Counted from the stretch's first letter, positions 6,678 to 14,714 are shown. The stretch: 64,000 bases of DNA from CATOSP01 sp965216155 (GCA_965216155.1 CBDCFD010000005.1:310001-374000); one strand, 5' to 3'. Notes: generated by a model not told the origin, from the letters alone. Made by a program: numbers and translations.

Positions 6678-7689
6678 ACATGCGAAGGGAGTTGTGCTGC
6701 CGCTCCGGCGAAATCTGGCTCCCATAGTTCACTTCAAACACGATCTGGTCCAGGGTGAGCTCTTCCCGGAGCTGATGCAACCTGTCTGACACGGCCTCCG
6801 GTGTTCCGTAGACTACCTTATCTCTCAGCCAATCATCGTAGCTCATACCCAGGATCCGGTCAGACTCGGCCTGCCAATCCCCGGTCGTGCCGCCATATTC
6901 CGCATAGCTGCCCACCCGTACGCCTAGCCGGTTTACGGAGAACATGGCGCTTTCCTGGGGCTCCCAATAAGCCTGTTCGGCTGTCTCCGCAACGTATATC
7001 GGTATCCTCAGCCCCACCTTGGATTCGCCGTCATGTCCGGCCTTCTGCCAGGCCTTCCGGTATTCGGCGATATGGGGCGCAAGCTCGGAGAGCGCGAAGA
7101 CACGTGAGGGGTTAATAAAAATCGGGTACCCGAGGGTCCCCATTATCGGGAAGCTTTCAGCGGAGGTAATCCCCAGGTGGATGGGCGGATGGGGTGATTG
7201 ATAAGGCTTGGGCTCGATGTCAAGGTCCGTGCATGAAATGTACTTGCCTTCGAAGGAGAAGGTCTCGTTGGTCCACGCCTTGACGATTACATTCAGGAAT
7301 TCCTCGAAACGGTCCCGGCTCTCGTGAAACGGCACGTTGTATCCCTCATGCACGTTGGGGAACGTGCCTCTGCCGACGCCGAACTCCAGGCGGCCCTTGC
7401 TGATGTGGTCCAAGGTCGCCACTTCCTCGGCAATTCGCACCGGGTTGCCCAAGGGCAGGCACAGGACCGCGAGACCGATCCTAACGCGCTTGGTGCGCAT
7501 GGCGATGGCGCTGGCGATGGTGACGGGGGCGGATAGTACGCGCCCCGCATTGAAATGGTACTCCGCCAGCCACACCGAGTCCACTCCCAGGGCTTCCGCC
7601 TTGTCGGTTAGGTCGAAGCACTCGTCGAACGCCTCGGCCTGGGTTATTCTTTCCCGGCGCGGGAACTCCAAAAACAGTCCGAAGTCCAT
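6646..7689 (-). CDS. LLM-class flavin-dependent oxidoreductase
   Basis: The 347-residue luciferase-like TIM-barrel protein begins MDFGLFLEFPRRERITQAEA and carries the family blocks DSVWLAEYHF, VRIAEEVATLDHISKGRLEFGVGRG and EPKPYQSPHPPIH. Such enzymes use FMNH2 (bacterial-luciferase-like) or F420 to oxidise organic substrates with O2; the cofactor and substrate cannot be read from sequence. The HF after AEY matches the alkanal-monooxygenase-like subgroup, which makes FMN more likely than F420. Its 3' end forms the right edge of the tandem duplication. A second, distant LLM enzyme lies two genes upstream; expansion of this family is typical of SAR202-like Chloroflexi. Confidence 0.88.
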   Translation of the reverse strand: MDFGLFLEFPRRERITQAEAFDECFDLTDKAEALGVDSVWLAEYHFNAGRVLSAPVTIASAIAMRTKRVRIGLAVLCLPLGNPVRIAEEVATLDHISKGRLEFGVGRGTFPNVHEGYNVPFHESRDRFEEFLNVIVKAWTNETFSFEGKYISCTDLDIEPKPYQSPHPPIHLGITSAESFPIMGTLGYPIFINPSRVFALSELAPHIAEYRKAWQKAGHDGESKVGLRIPIYVAETAEQAYWEPQESAMFSVNRLGVRVGSYAEYGGTTGDWQAESDRILGMSYDDWLRDKVVYGTPEAVSDRLHQLREELTLDQIVFEVNYGSQISPERQHNSLRMFMEQVVPQFK

Positions 7690-7720
7690 GATTCCTCCGT
7701 GTCAGACGGTTGAACCGGAA

Positions 7721-8206
7721 TCAAAACCACGGTTTCCGGCCCGTAACATAGACACTTTCAAATTCTTCATCGGATTGACTCAAATAGATGATGCCTTCAA
7801 TCAAGCAAATTACTCCTATGCCAAGCAAAATGAAAAACCCGATGATGACGAATGCGAGAACAAAGCCAGCAATAGAACCCGCCAGCAACACAACGCCCTG
7901 AGTGGTGTAGCCAAGATAAAACTTGTGGATTCCCAGTCCGCCAAGAAAAATAGCGAACAGCCCGGCGGCAATCTTGCTCTTTGAGTACACGGGGAAACCG
8001 GAGACCCCGTATGTTGTACCAGTTCCGCCGGAGATGTAGATGCCGACCGCAGCGGTTCCCCGCGCCTTAAAATCGACATACATTCCCCGGACAGGGACTC
8101 GGCCTTCTCTCCATTCCGGCCCGTTGAATGTGTAGCGGTTGCCGTCGTCTCCAGAGATAATCCCCGAATTTGTTTGGACGGAATAATTCAATACTTGGCC
8201 TTTCAC
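7721..8206 (-). CDS. TM2-domain membrane protein with cold-shock-like N-terminal domain
   Basis: I set the start at the GTG at 8206 (reads MKGQVLNYSVQTNSG), with AAAGGA 8 nt upstream; the open frame extends further but would overlap the neighbouring gene. Residues 1-55 look like a small OB/cold-shock-type fold (SGIISGDDGNRYTFNG, then RGMYVDFKARG). From about residue 75 a TM2 domain follows: KSKIAAGLFAIFLGGLGIHK, FYLGYTTQGVVLL, and two further hydrophobic helices. TM2 proteins are small inner-membrane proteins of mostly unknown role. The coupling of a soluble OB-like domain to TM2 recurs in bacteria, but its function is unknown to me. It has its own promoter at 8279-8308. Confidence 0.75.
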   Translation of the reverse strand: MKGQVLNYSVQTNSGIISGDDGNRYTFNGPEWREGRVPVRGMYVDFKARGTAAVGIYISGGTGTTYGVSGFPVYSKSKIAAGLFAIFLGGLGIHKFYLGYTTQGVVLLAGSIAGFVLAFVIIGFFILLGIGVICLIEGIIYLSQSDEEFESVYVTGRKPWF

Positions 8207-8278
8207 AACCGATTGTCCTTTACTGAGCAAGTAGCGTACGTCAATGTTGAGGACGATTACTCCGAACAAAGTTTCGAT

Positions 8279-8308
8279 ATTATATGTACCGCTCTCGATT
8301 GTTGTAAA
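8279..8308 (-). promoter_or_regulatory. Sigma-70-type promoter for the TM2 gene
   Basis: On the minus strand TTTACA (8303-8308) and TATAAT (8279-8284) are 18 bp apart. This places transcription just after the end of the upstream monooxygenase gene and about 65 nt before the TM2 start, and supports the shorter start chosen for that gene. Confidence 0.65.
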
Positions 8309-8333
8309 CGCTGCCATCAGCAGGGCAATCGTA

Positions 8334-9287
8334 TCACCGGAAATGGGGAAGTACTTGGCTGGAGAACATCGCCATCTGTTGGAAAATGCCCTCGGCGTCG
8401 GCGGACAGGAAGCTGAAGTTGAAGTCCCGGACCCCTGCTTCCACGCGCTCGTGGATGGCCTGAACGCAGTCCTCGGGTGTTCCGGCGATGCACAGGGCCT
8501 GGGCGATGTCCTCGGCGGAACGGTCGAAGGTGACATAACGTTGCCCCACGTTAGCCGCGGCCTGGGCCAACGCCTCCGCCGGGTCCTCCGAAATGGATGT
8601 AGGTTGGTTCAATCCCCAGTGGAAACCAGTAAGGTCCCTCCCGGCTTCTCCGGCAATCTGGCGTATTGTGTCGTTGCTTCGCTGAAGGCGGCGGACGGTG
8701 AACAGGTAGGGGTACCAGCCGTCCCCCAATATCGCGGCGCGTTGCATTGCGGCATAGCTCCGGCCCGACACCCAGATGGGCGGATGGGGTTGCTGGACCG
8801 GCTTGGGCAGCAGGGTAACGTCCTCGAAGTCGAAGAATCGCCCGTGATGCGTCACGTGTTCCTCGGTCCAAAGGCGCTTGATAATCTCCAGCATCTCATT
8901 GGTCCTACGGCCTCTGGTACGCATCGACACCCCAACGGCGTCGAATTCCACCTGCGTACCCCGCTGGCCGCTGATGCCGATGCCGAAGTCCACCCTGCCG
9001 TTGGAGACCAGGTCCATCGTTCCCACCAGCTTGGCGAGGAGAACAGGGTTGTACAGCGGGGCGATGACGATGCCCATCATCACTCGCAGGGTCTTGGTGG
9101 CCCCGGCGGCGGCTGCCATCGCGGGAATGCCGAGCAGCGTGGGTCTGGGAGGATTGCCGTCCATCAGGTGCTCGCCGGAGGTTATCCGGTCGAAGCCCAG
9201 GGCCTCCGCCCTGCGGGCGAACTCCGCGACGTCGAAGTACCCTTCACCGCCAAAGCTGCAACCGAAGGTCAATTCCGTATCTGCCAC
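8334..9287 (-). CDS. LLM-class flavin-dependent oxidoreductase (F420-type subgroup)
   Basis: The 317-residue product has the luciferase-like TIM-barrel pattern: EFARRAEALGFDRITSGEH, LVGTMDLVSNGRVDFGIGIS, MLEIIKRLWTEEHVTHHGRF, LLPKPVQQPHPPIWVSG. The order and the GISGQRGTQVEFDAVG block resemble the TIGR03619-like, probably F420-dependent, Rv2161c-type subgroup; this is family-level inference. It is only distantly related to the other LLM enzyme of the cluster. Likely role is oxidation or reduction of a small organic compound. AGGAGGAAAC lies just upstream of the ATG. Confidence 0.85.
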   Translation of the reverse strand: MADTELTFGCSFGGEGYFDVAEFARRAEALGFDRITSGEHLMDGNPPRPTLLGIPAMAAAAGATKTLRVMMGIVIAPLYNPVLLAKLVGTMDLVSNGRVDFGIGISGQRGTQVEFDAVGVSMRTRGRRTNEMLEIIKRLWTEEHVTHHGRFFDFEDVTLLPKPVQQPHPPIWVSGRSYAAMQRAAILGDGWYPYLFTVRRLQRSNDTIRQIAGEAGRDLTGFHWGLNQPTSISEDPAEALAQAAANVGQRYVTFDRSAEDIAQALCIAGTPEDCVQAIHERVEAGVRDFNFSFLSADAEGIFQQMAMFSSQVLPHFR

Positions 9288-9365
9288 GTTTCCTCCTGTT
9301 TTCCAGTCCCGTGCTCCGCATCATACCCACGGCGAGGACTCCGGGGCAAGCGGGCTTCACCCCAT

Positions 9366-9468
9366 TCGTCGTTCTAGCCAAAGTTGGAATCCAGGGAGGC
9401 AATCAGACAGGGGCGAAATTGGCGGCCAGCCTTCTTGGATTCCGGCTCAGAGCCGGAATAACGGGTTG
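9366..9468. repeat. REP-like palindromic element
   Basis: GTTCTAGCCAAAGTTGGAATCCAGG and, inverted, GGATTCCGGCTCAGAGCC followed by GGAATAACGGG flank about 45 bases. The ATTCCGGCTC-AGAGCCGGAAT palindrome recurs at 12507, 23700, 33752 and, degraded, at 3207 and 57119. Confidence 0.7.
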
Positions 9469-9537
9469 GGAGGAGAGTGGGGTACACATCATATTATGTC
9501 CGACTTTATAGGGTTTACCGTGATAGAGGCTGGATTG

Positions 9538-9690
9538 TTTGTTTGGGGACATATTGTGACATTTAGGGATATTTCTTCTCGTTGGGGGAAGGGTTTTAGG
9601 GCGCGGCTGAGGGTTGCTGATAGTAATGGTAGCGGGGCGGAACCGGGGTTGGGAAGGGCATGATGTCAGTGATTATTGGGTGATAGGTCC
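9538..9690. repeat. Dispersed ~150-bp intergenic repeat, copy B
   Basis: Shares with copy A the ordered blocks GGGACAT, GATAGTAATGGTAGCG, CCGGGGTTGGGAAGGG, ATGTCAGTG and GGTCCTTCGA. Conservation of several separate blocks without an intact reading frame argues for a mobile or structural element rather than a gene. Confidence 0.65.
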
Positions 9691-9885
9691 TTCGAGTGCG
9701 ATGTGCTACGCTCAGGATGAGCGCATCAGACATTCGATGAAGACAATCAAAATCGATTCAAAAGACCTTGCGGATTACCGTTGGCCGGAGGCGCTGCCCA
9801 GGGTATTATGGCCGTGGGGCGGGTTGGTTATTTCCGGTCCCGGCTCTATACCTCCGGTACCAAATCGCCGCAAAGGACGAGTCTA

Positions 9886-11265
9886 ATGCCATCTGATTCC
9901 ATCAAGATCGAAGGCGCCCGTTTCATCCTGACCATGGACCCGGACAGGAGGATCATCCAGGACGGTTCCATAGTCACCGATGGGCAACGGATTACACACG
10001 TCGGCAAGGCCAGTGAGCTAAAGGACGCGCCCGCCAGCCGGGTAATAGAGGGCGGGGAGATGGTCGTGACTCCGGGCTTCTGCAACGGTCACATGCACAT
10101 CAGCTATGCCCACGCCACCAGGGGAATATTCCCCGACGACCTGGGTCCGGCCTACCTGCCCAACGTGTTCACGCTTCAAGGCGCGATGACCGCGGATGAG
10201 GAGTATCACACCTCGCTCCTGGGCATCACCGAGCTGCTGAAGTACGGCACCACATGTTTCTTGGACCCAGGCAGCACCAAGTACCTGGACGCCTGCATGA
10301 AGGCATACGAAGAATCGGGTTGCCGGATTATTGTCGGTCGCCACGTGACCGACCGGCCCAACCCGGTGAACCTGCCACAGTACTCCACCGCCGAGGCCAT
10401 CTCAGGAATGGAAGAGACTATCCGCTCCTACAACCATGCGCTGGACGACCGGGTGCGGGCATGGGCGATGCCTTTCTCGGAGGGGTTCTGCACCAGGGAA
10501 CTTCTTGAAGGGGCCAAGGAGTTGTCAGTCCGGTACCAGACCGGTCTTACCCTCCACCACAGCAACACGCAGCAATCTAAGGAAGCGTCCATCCGCCAGC
10601 ACGGGAAACTGCCCACCGAATTTCTCGAGGAAGCCGGATTCCTGGGGCCGGACACCACACTAGCCCATTGCCTGGGACTGGAAATGGCCGAAGTGGAGTG
10701 CATGGCGCGTACTCAGACCAGGGGAGTTATGTGCCCCACCGCGGCGATCAAAGGCGGTTCCGGTATGACCCGGTCGGCGCTTCTGCCGGAGATGTTGGAG
10801 AGGGGCGTTACCGTGGGGCTTGGCACCGACGCCGGCAACAACTCCAACCTGGTTGAGACCATGCGGTCGATGTACTTGGCGGCGGTGCTCTACAAAGACG
10901 GCAGGCAGGATGTGGGCATGGTGCCCGCCGAGACCGCTCTGGAGATGGCCACCATTCAGGGTGCGAGGGCACTGGGCCTGGGCGGCGACATTGGCTCCAT
11001 CGAAGTGGGAAAGAAGGCGGATATGGTCCTCTTCGACACCAGGCGGCCGGAATGGCGGACCATATTCAATCCCGTAAATAACCTGGTCTATAACGCCGAT
11101 GGCAGGAGCGTCCACACGGTCATAGTAGATGGCCGCGTCGTGGTGGAGGACGGAACGACCACGTTCGTAGACGAGTGGGAGCTAATCCAGAAGGTGCAAG
11201 AGATAGGGTCCAACCTTTTGAAGCGTACCGGCATTACCGTACCTCAGCGTTGGCCGCTGGTTTAG
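9886..11265 (+). CDS. Amidohydrolase, AtzA/TrzN - SAH/MTA deaminase type
   Basis: The 459-residue metal-dependent hydrolase carries the mononuclear amidohydrolase ligand set: NGHMHIS (H68, H70), LHHSNTQ (about 223), LAHCLGLE (about 260) and GLGTDAGNNSN (Asp about 315). This pattern and TTCFLDPG, PTAAIKGGSGM and GARALGLGGDIGSIEVGKKAD fit the subgroup that deaminates or dechlorinates purines, triazines and S-adenosylhomocysteine-like substrates. The real substrate is unknown. I placed the start at 9886 behind AAAGGACGAG; a longer frame lacks such a site. It faces the SDR gene tail-to-tail. Confidence 0.88.
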   Translation: MPSDSIKIEGARFILTMDPDRRIIQDGSIVTDGQRITHVGKASELKDAPASRVIEGGEMVVTPGFCNGHMHISYAHATRGIFPDDLGPAYLPNVFTLQGAMTADEEYHTSLLGITELLKYGTTCFLDPGSTKYLDACMKAYEESGCRIIVGRHVTDRPNPVNLPQYSTAEAISGMEETIRSYNHALDDRVRAWAMPFSEGFCTRELLEGAKELSVRYQTGLTLHHSNTQQSKEASIRQHGKLPTEFLEEAGFLGPDTTLAHCLGLEMAEVECMARTQTRGVMCPTAAIKGGSGMTRSALLPEMLERGVTVGLGTDAGNNSNLVETMRSMYLAAVLYKDGRQDVGMVPAETALEMATIQGARALGLGGDIGSIEVGKKADMVLFDTRRPEWRTIFNPVNNLVYNADGRSVHTVIVDGRVVVEDGTTTFVDEWELIQKVQEIGSNLLKRTGITVPQRWPLV

Positions 11266-11306
11266 AAAGGACGATTCGGCCCAGCCACCTCGCGCGGGAG
11301 TAAAGT

Positions 11307-12140
11307 CTATGACTGGCCGCCGCTGCAATTGATTACCTGCCCGGTGATGAACGATGCGTCGTCGGATGCCAGAAACGCGATGGTTGCCGCCTGTTCCTCG
11401 GGCAAGCCGGAGCGTTTGATGGCTTGCTGGTTCCTGATGTCTTCTCCCATGAGCCTGCGGTATTCGCCGGCTTCGTCGGAGGTGTCTTCATCGGCCATGA
11501 CGCCGCCGCCTATATGGAGCCGCGAAGTCATCCGGTCTGGGATTGAGGTCCCCCCGGGAGATACGGTGTTTACGCGGATGCCGTAGCCGCCGTATTCCAT
11601 GGCCAGCACCTTGGTCAGGGCGAAGATTCCGCCCTTGCCCACCGCGTAGGGCAACCGGTGCAGTCCCCTGGGAGATTGAGAGCCCAGGTTCACGATGGAT
11701 CCTGAGCCCTGCTCCATCATGATGGGGAGCGCCGCCAGGCAGCACCACAGGGTGGGATAGAGGGTCCGCTCCAGTTCCAGGTTGACCTGCTCCTCGGTGT
11801 ATTTGTGGTAAGGCTGAATCCAGATCGTGCCCCCGACGTTGTTTACCAGCACGTCGACGCGCCCGTATTCCGCCACAACGCCGGCCATCAGCTCCTGCGC
11901 CCCGGCGAAGGTCCCAACGTCGCACAGGACCTTCAGCGCCGTGACGCCGTGTTCGTGCAACTCCTGGACAGTCCTGGCGGCGCTATCGTCAACCCGGTCG
12001 GCGACGGCGATGATGCCTCCCTCTTCGCCCAGCCTCCTGGCAGTTGCCCTGCCGATACCCTGGCCCGCTCCGGTGACCACGCATACCTTGTCCCGGAGCC
12101 TCTTGCCACCGGCCGCCCACGGGTCTAGCTCCGTCGTCAA
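11307..12140 (-). CDS. Short-chain dehydrogenase/reductase, BenD-like cis-diol dehydrogenase
   Basis: The 277-residue Rossmann-fold enzyme has the classical SDR marks: TGAGQGIG near residues 22-29, LVNNVGG, NLGSQSPRG (catalytic Ser) and YAVGK (Tyr/Lys near 164/168). The C-terminal EEQAATIAFLASDDASFITG and unusual GGT following SPG resemble 1,6-dihydroxycyclohexadiene-carboxylate dehydrogenase (BenD/XylL). A cis-diol dehydrogenase would fit the Rieske oxygenase 1.2 kb away, which could make such diols. That pairing is inference; the two genes are not in one operon because an opposing gene and a repeat-rich gap lie between them. Confidence 0.82.
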   Translation of the reverse strand: MTTELDPWAAGGKRLRDKVCVVTGAGQGIGRATARRLGEEGGIIAVADRVDDSAARTVQELHEHGVTALKVLCDVGTFAGAQELMAGVVAEYGRVDVLVNNVGGTIWIQPYHKYTEEQVNLELERTLYPTLWCCLAALPIMMEQGSGSIVNLGSQSPRGLHRLPYAVGKGGIFALTKVLAMEYGGYGIRVNTVSPGGTSIPDRMTSRLHIGGGVMADEDTSDEAGEYRRLMGEDIRNQQAIKRSGLPEEQAATIAFLASDDASFITGQVINCSGGQS

Positions 12141-12168
12141 TCCAATGCCTCCTCAAGGGTGGGTGTTA

Positions 12169-12246
12169 GAGCCTATCCTAAAAACAACTAATGACCTGCA
12201 TTTCAGCTATGAAAAACCGTATGTTCGGGGTTATTAGGATAGGCAC
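12169..12246. mobile_element. Miniature inverted-repeat element (MITE-like)
   Basis: GCCTATCCTAAAAAC (12171-12185) and its inverted partner GTTATTAGGATAGGC (12230-12244) differ at one position and enclose only 44 bases. TTAG occurs next to both ends. The ends do not match those of the IS5-family element at 15578, so another transposase would be needed. No coding capacity. Confidence 0.6.
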
Positions 12247-12437
12247 TTAGTCCGATCTTTCGGAACCAGATGATATGCCATTGGGTCTACGCGGGCAAAC
12301 GGGTCCGACACTTTGAGGGGTCTCTCAAGTCTTCGTCTGAACTGTGATTTCTTTGATTCGGGGATGTTCATGATAGGAGAGTCGCCGCGGTCCCAGAATC
12401 ACCTGAATCCCGGTTCAGACAATAACTCCAATGATTG

Positions 12438-12468
12438 AAGGGTCCTGGGCACTCTCCAGGACCCTTTT
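12438..12468 (+). terminator. Intrinsic-terminator-like hairpin
   Basis: AAGGGTCCTGG and CCAGGACCCTT form a perfect 11-bp stem with a 7-nt loop, followed by TTGG. The plus-strand reading has the better T-run. No plus-strand gene ends here, so either a small RNA is terminated or the hairpin is part of a repeat. Confidence 0.5.
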
Positions 12469-12506
12469 GGCTTTTGCGGGACTCATCATCGTTTGGATAT
12501 CGGGAG

Positions 12507-12565
12507 GTACGCCCCGATGGACAAATTCCGGGTTCCGGCTCAAGCCCGGAACCACGGGTATGGGA
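12507..12565. repeat. REP-like palindromic element
   Basis: GGTTCCGGCTCAAGCCCGGAACC (about 12530-12553) is the same imperfect palindrome seen at 9366 and 33752. It lies between the hairpin and the membrane-protein gene. Confidence 0.65.
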
Positions 12566-12686
12566 TGTTTTGGGGTGATTATCGAAAGATCTTGGGACAT
12601 TTTCAGATGCCATGCTGTCGCAGCCCCACCGTGGTATGATTTTGTCCGGCCGATAGAAGATACTTCCAAGGGAGGTCGATTCTTAT

Positions 12687-13160
12687 ATGAGAGAAGCGAA
12701 GGGCATCACCGTAACCTATGGGCCGGTAACCAAACATTATGCCAAGGGGCTTACCAACCGCCGTTGCCTGCTGATATTCGGCGCGTTGCTTACCGTTCTG
12801 GGCATAGCCGGGTTCTTCATTGGAACCAGCCCGCGGGACTTGTTCCACATCGAGCTGAGCCAGAGCATCGCCTACCTGGTCTTGGGGATCGCCGCCCTAT
12901 ACGTCGGGGAGGTCTGGAACTCGGAGTACAAGCGGGTCTTTCTTGGTCTGGAGGGCTTGTTCTTTCTGATTGTAGGGGTAGCCGGGTTTGTGATGTCACC
13001 GTCCATGGGCAGCGCGGACTCAATCAACCTGGGTATCTTTACTGTGCAGCATCCCTGGGAGAACGCGGCCCATCTGACCCTGGGGGTTATATTCGTGGCG
13101 ACGTCGCTCTACCCGCGAAGGTTCCGGGACTATTCCTACAGCAGCAACGTTTCTGACTAA
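12687..13160 (+). CDS. Four-helix integral membrane protein, DUF4383-like
   Basis: The 157-residue protein starts MREAKGITVTYGPVTK and has four predicted membrane segments: LLIFGALLTVLGIAGFFIG, IAYLVLGIAALYVGEVW, VFLGLEGLFFLIVGVAGFVM, and AAHLTLGVIFVATSLY. The end pattern NLGIFTVQHPWENAAHLTLGV resembles the N-x-x-H-L-x-x-G motif of DUF4383 proteins, whose function is unknown. GGGAGG lies upstream of the ATG. It stands alone between repeat-rich gaps and converges on the Rieske oxygenase gene, with a hairpin and tandem repeat between them. Confidence 0.7.
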   Translation: MREAKGITVTYGPVTKHYAKGLTNRRCLLIFGALLTVLGIAGFFIGTSPRDLFHIELSQSIAYLVLGIAALYVGEVWNSEYKRVFLGLEGLFFLIVGVAGFVMSPSMGSADSINLGIFTVQHPWENAAHLTLGVIFVATSLYPRRFRDYSYSSNVSD

Positions 13161-13279
13161 TGGGCGGCAGGGGCAACTCGGCTCCTGGGTAACCGACAGC
13201 GGGCGGGGAAGTGGGGAAGTCCTGCTTAGTCCCCTCCTTTGCGAAACGGGAGATTGCTATGGAGGACACCAGATTCAAA

Positions 13280-13323
13280 GTGAGGTAATAGTGAGGTAAT
13301 AGTGAGGTAATAGTGAGGTAATA
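13280..13323. repeat. Four tandem copies of the 11-mer GTGAGGTAATA
   Basis: Four perfect tandem copies end three bases before a perfect hairpin. They lie between two convergent genes. The count could vary by slippage. AGTGAGGTAA also resembles a ribosome-binding site but no ORF follows it. Confidence 0.85.
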
Positions 13324-13325
13324 CT

Positions 13326-13353
13326 GAAGGCCACCTCAAACGAGGTGGCCTTC
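13326..13353. terminator. Perfect 12-bp hairpin between convergent genes
   Basis: GAAGGCCACCTC and GAGGTGGCCTTC pair perfectly around an AAAC loop. T-runs on both sides are weak. Its position between the stops at 13160 (plus) and 13380 (minus) suggests a bidirectional terminator. Confidence 0.6.
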
Positions 13354-13379
13354 AAGGTTTCTGGGTATCCTGCTGATTT

Positions 13380-14714
13380 CTAGGTTAGGGGGATTTCCGC
13401 AGCCTCCTGCTGTTCCGCGATCTCGATCATTTCCTCCGCGGCTTCGGCCTTGCTCTTGCCCCAGATGCGCTGGGCGTCGCGGGACTTCCAGGGCATCCGC
13501 CTCCGCCAGAAGATGATCGCAGCGTCGGTGGCGCCGAGTTTTTGCGACGAATGAGGGTCGAGGGCGCCGAAGGCCTGAACCGGCATGTCTTCCCGCTCGT
13601 TGGTCGTCTGGGGAGCGTTGAAGTAAACGTACCAGGTGTGATAGAAGAACTTCCACCACAGCTTGGGCAGCAACCGGTTCCGGACACGCTTCAGGGCGAA
13701 GGTGAACATCCGTGTGCTGTTCTCGTCAATGGGGGTGAAGTATCGCAGGTGTTGCGATTGGCCACGGGCGCTGGGACAGGCGATGGACGGGAGCCTGTAA
13801 AGGCCGCCGGGCCGGGAATTGTTGAACGCGTGTTTTTGCTGGACCAATGGGTTCAGCCGACGGACGTTCCTGAACCGCCACCAGTCGTGCTGTGGCCAAC
13901 TCTTGCCAAGGCCGGGGAAGTAGCCCTGCTCCACGTTCTGCTTCACCCTCGGGGCGATGCAAATGTAGTTGTCGCCCTCTTCCGTGATGTCGGTGCCCTC
14001 CCAGAATGCGGAGAGGCGGTTGAACAGTTGACCGCTCCAGAAGCGCCTTATGCCGCCCCGGTGGATCTTGCTGTTGTGGGAATCCCGGGAGTTCTCCATG
14101 GTCAACGACCAGTTCATGGGCCAGATTTTGACGTAGGTCTGGAGCTCAACGTCGTCGTAAAAGAACTCCTCCGGCAGGTCCTCTTCCAGGGGGACCGGCT
14201 CGGTGACCCCCATCCAGACGTAGACCACGCCGCGGTGGGTGCGGGTGGGATAGTTGCGTACGCTTAGTTTTGGGGCCAGCTTGGAATCCGGCCCGTCGCT
14301 GAGGGCGGCCACACACTGGCCCTTGCCGTCGAAGGTGTAGCCATGGTAAGGGCAGGTGATGAACCCTTTGAACTCGTCGTTGCCCATGCCTTTGCCGATG
14401 CCTCCGGACAGAAATGCTCCGCGGTGGGGGCAGATGTCCGAGACGGCGGCAACCTCATTGTTGGCGTCCCGGAAGAAAGTTACCTGCTCACCAAGAAGCT
14501 TGAGGGCCACGGGTTTTCTCTTAATAAGCTTGTCTTCCACCGCCGGGTACCAGTACTCGCGATAGCCGAGTTCGGGAACGTAATCGTGGACCCCGATTCC
14601 CGACGCGCCCCTGGGGACGTAGCGGCTGGTCCCGTTTCCGTTTGTTCCGTGTCCGTTAGATCCGTTCGCCTGGTGGCCATTGGTTTGATGACCGTTGGTT
14701 TGAGGGGTCGTCAT
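13380..14714 (-). CDS. Rieske-type aromatic ring-hydroxylating oxygenase, alpha subunit
   Basis: The 444-residue product has an N-terminal Rieske domain with CPHRG (about residue 95) and CPYHGYTFD (about 122), the Cys/His ligands of a [2Fe-2S] cluster, then a catalytic domain with MENSRDSHNSKIHRG as candidate mononuclear iron site. Known families have D-x2-H-x4-H there; here it reads D-S-H-x4-H, one residue short between Asp and His. The first ~28 residues are a low-complexity repeat of N, G, H and T (NGHQTNGHQANGSNGHG). Overall it looks closest to the monooxygenase-like group (VanA/PobA/PaO). The reductase partner is not adjacent. Substrate unknown. Confidence 0.85.
   Translation of the reverse strand: MTTPQTNGHQTNGHQANGSNGHGTNGNGTSRYVPRGASGIGVHDYVPELGYREYWYPAVEDKLIKRKPVALKLLGEQVTFFRDANNEVAAVSDICPHRGAFLSGGIGKGMGNDEFKGFITCPYHGYTFDGKGQCVAALSDGPDSKLAPKLSVRNYPTRTHRGVVYVWMGVTEPVPLEEDLPEEFFYDDVELQTYVKIWPMNWSLTMENSRDSHNSKIHRGGIRRFWSGQLFNRLSAFWEGTDITEEGDNYICIAPRVKQNVEQGYFPGLGKSWPQHDWWRFRNVRRLNPLVQQKHAFNNSRPGGLYRLPSIACPSARGQSQHLRYFTPIDENSTRMFTFALKRVRNRLLPKLWWKFFYHTWYVYFNAPQTTNEREDMPVQAFGALDPHSSQKLGATDAAIIFWRRRMPWKSRDAQRIWGKSKAEAAEEMIEIAEQQEAAEIPLT

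Larger units (their letters stand above)
9288..9885. other. Intergenic region holding a REP-like element and dispersed repeat copy B
   Basis: The region between divergent genes carries no convincing gene. From left to right: a REP-like element (about 9366-9468), dispersed repeat copy B (about 9538-9690), then about 195 bases of unremarkable sequence leading to the ribosome-binding site (AAAGGACGAG) of the deaminase-type gene. Confidence 0.6.
12141..12686. other. Repeat-rich intergenic region without a gene
   Basis: Between the divergent SDR gene and the membrane protein. It holds a miniature inverted-repeat element (12169-12246), a strong hairpin with T-run (12438-12468) and a REP-like element (12507-12565). 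The stretch 12250-12435 shows no recognisable gene; because a terminator follows it, a small plus-strand transcript is possible, but I found no promoter. Confidence 0.55.

Noticed and set aside
8244..9377. Long plus-strand frame (377 codons) antisense to the monooxygenase
   Set aside because: It is the shadow of a clear luciferase-family gene on the other strand in GC-rich DNA; its product matches nothing and has no ribosome-binding site. The same holds for 13542-14267, 5725-6357 and 10660-11115.
13280..13323. Tandem 11-mers as a CRISPR array
   Set aside because: Units are directly abutting without spacers and too short. The same applies to the 20-mers at 63894.
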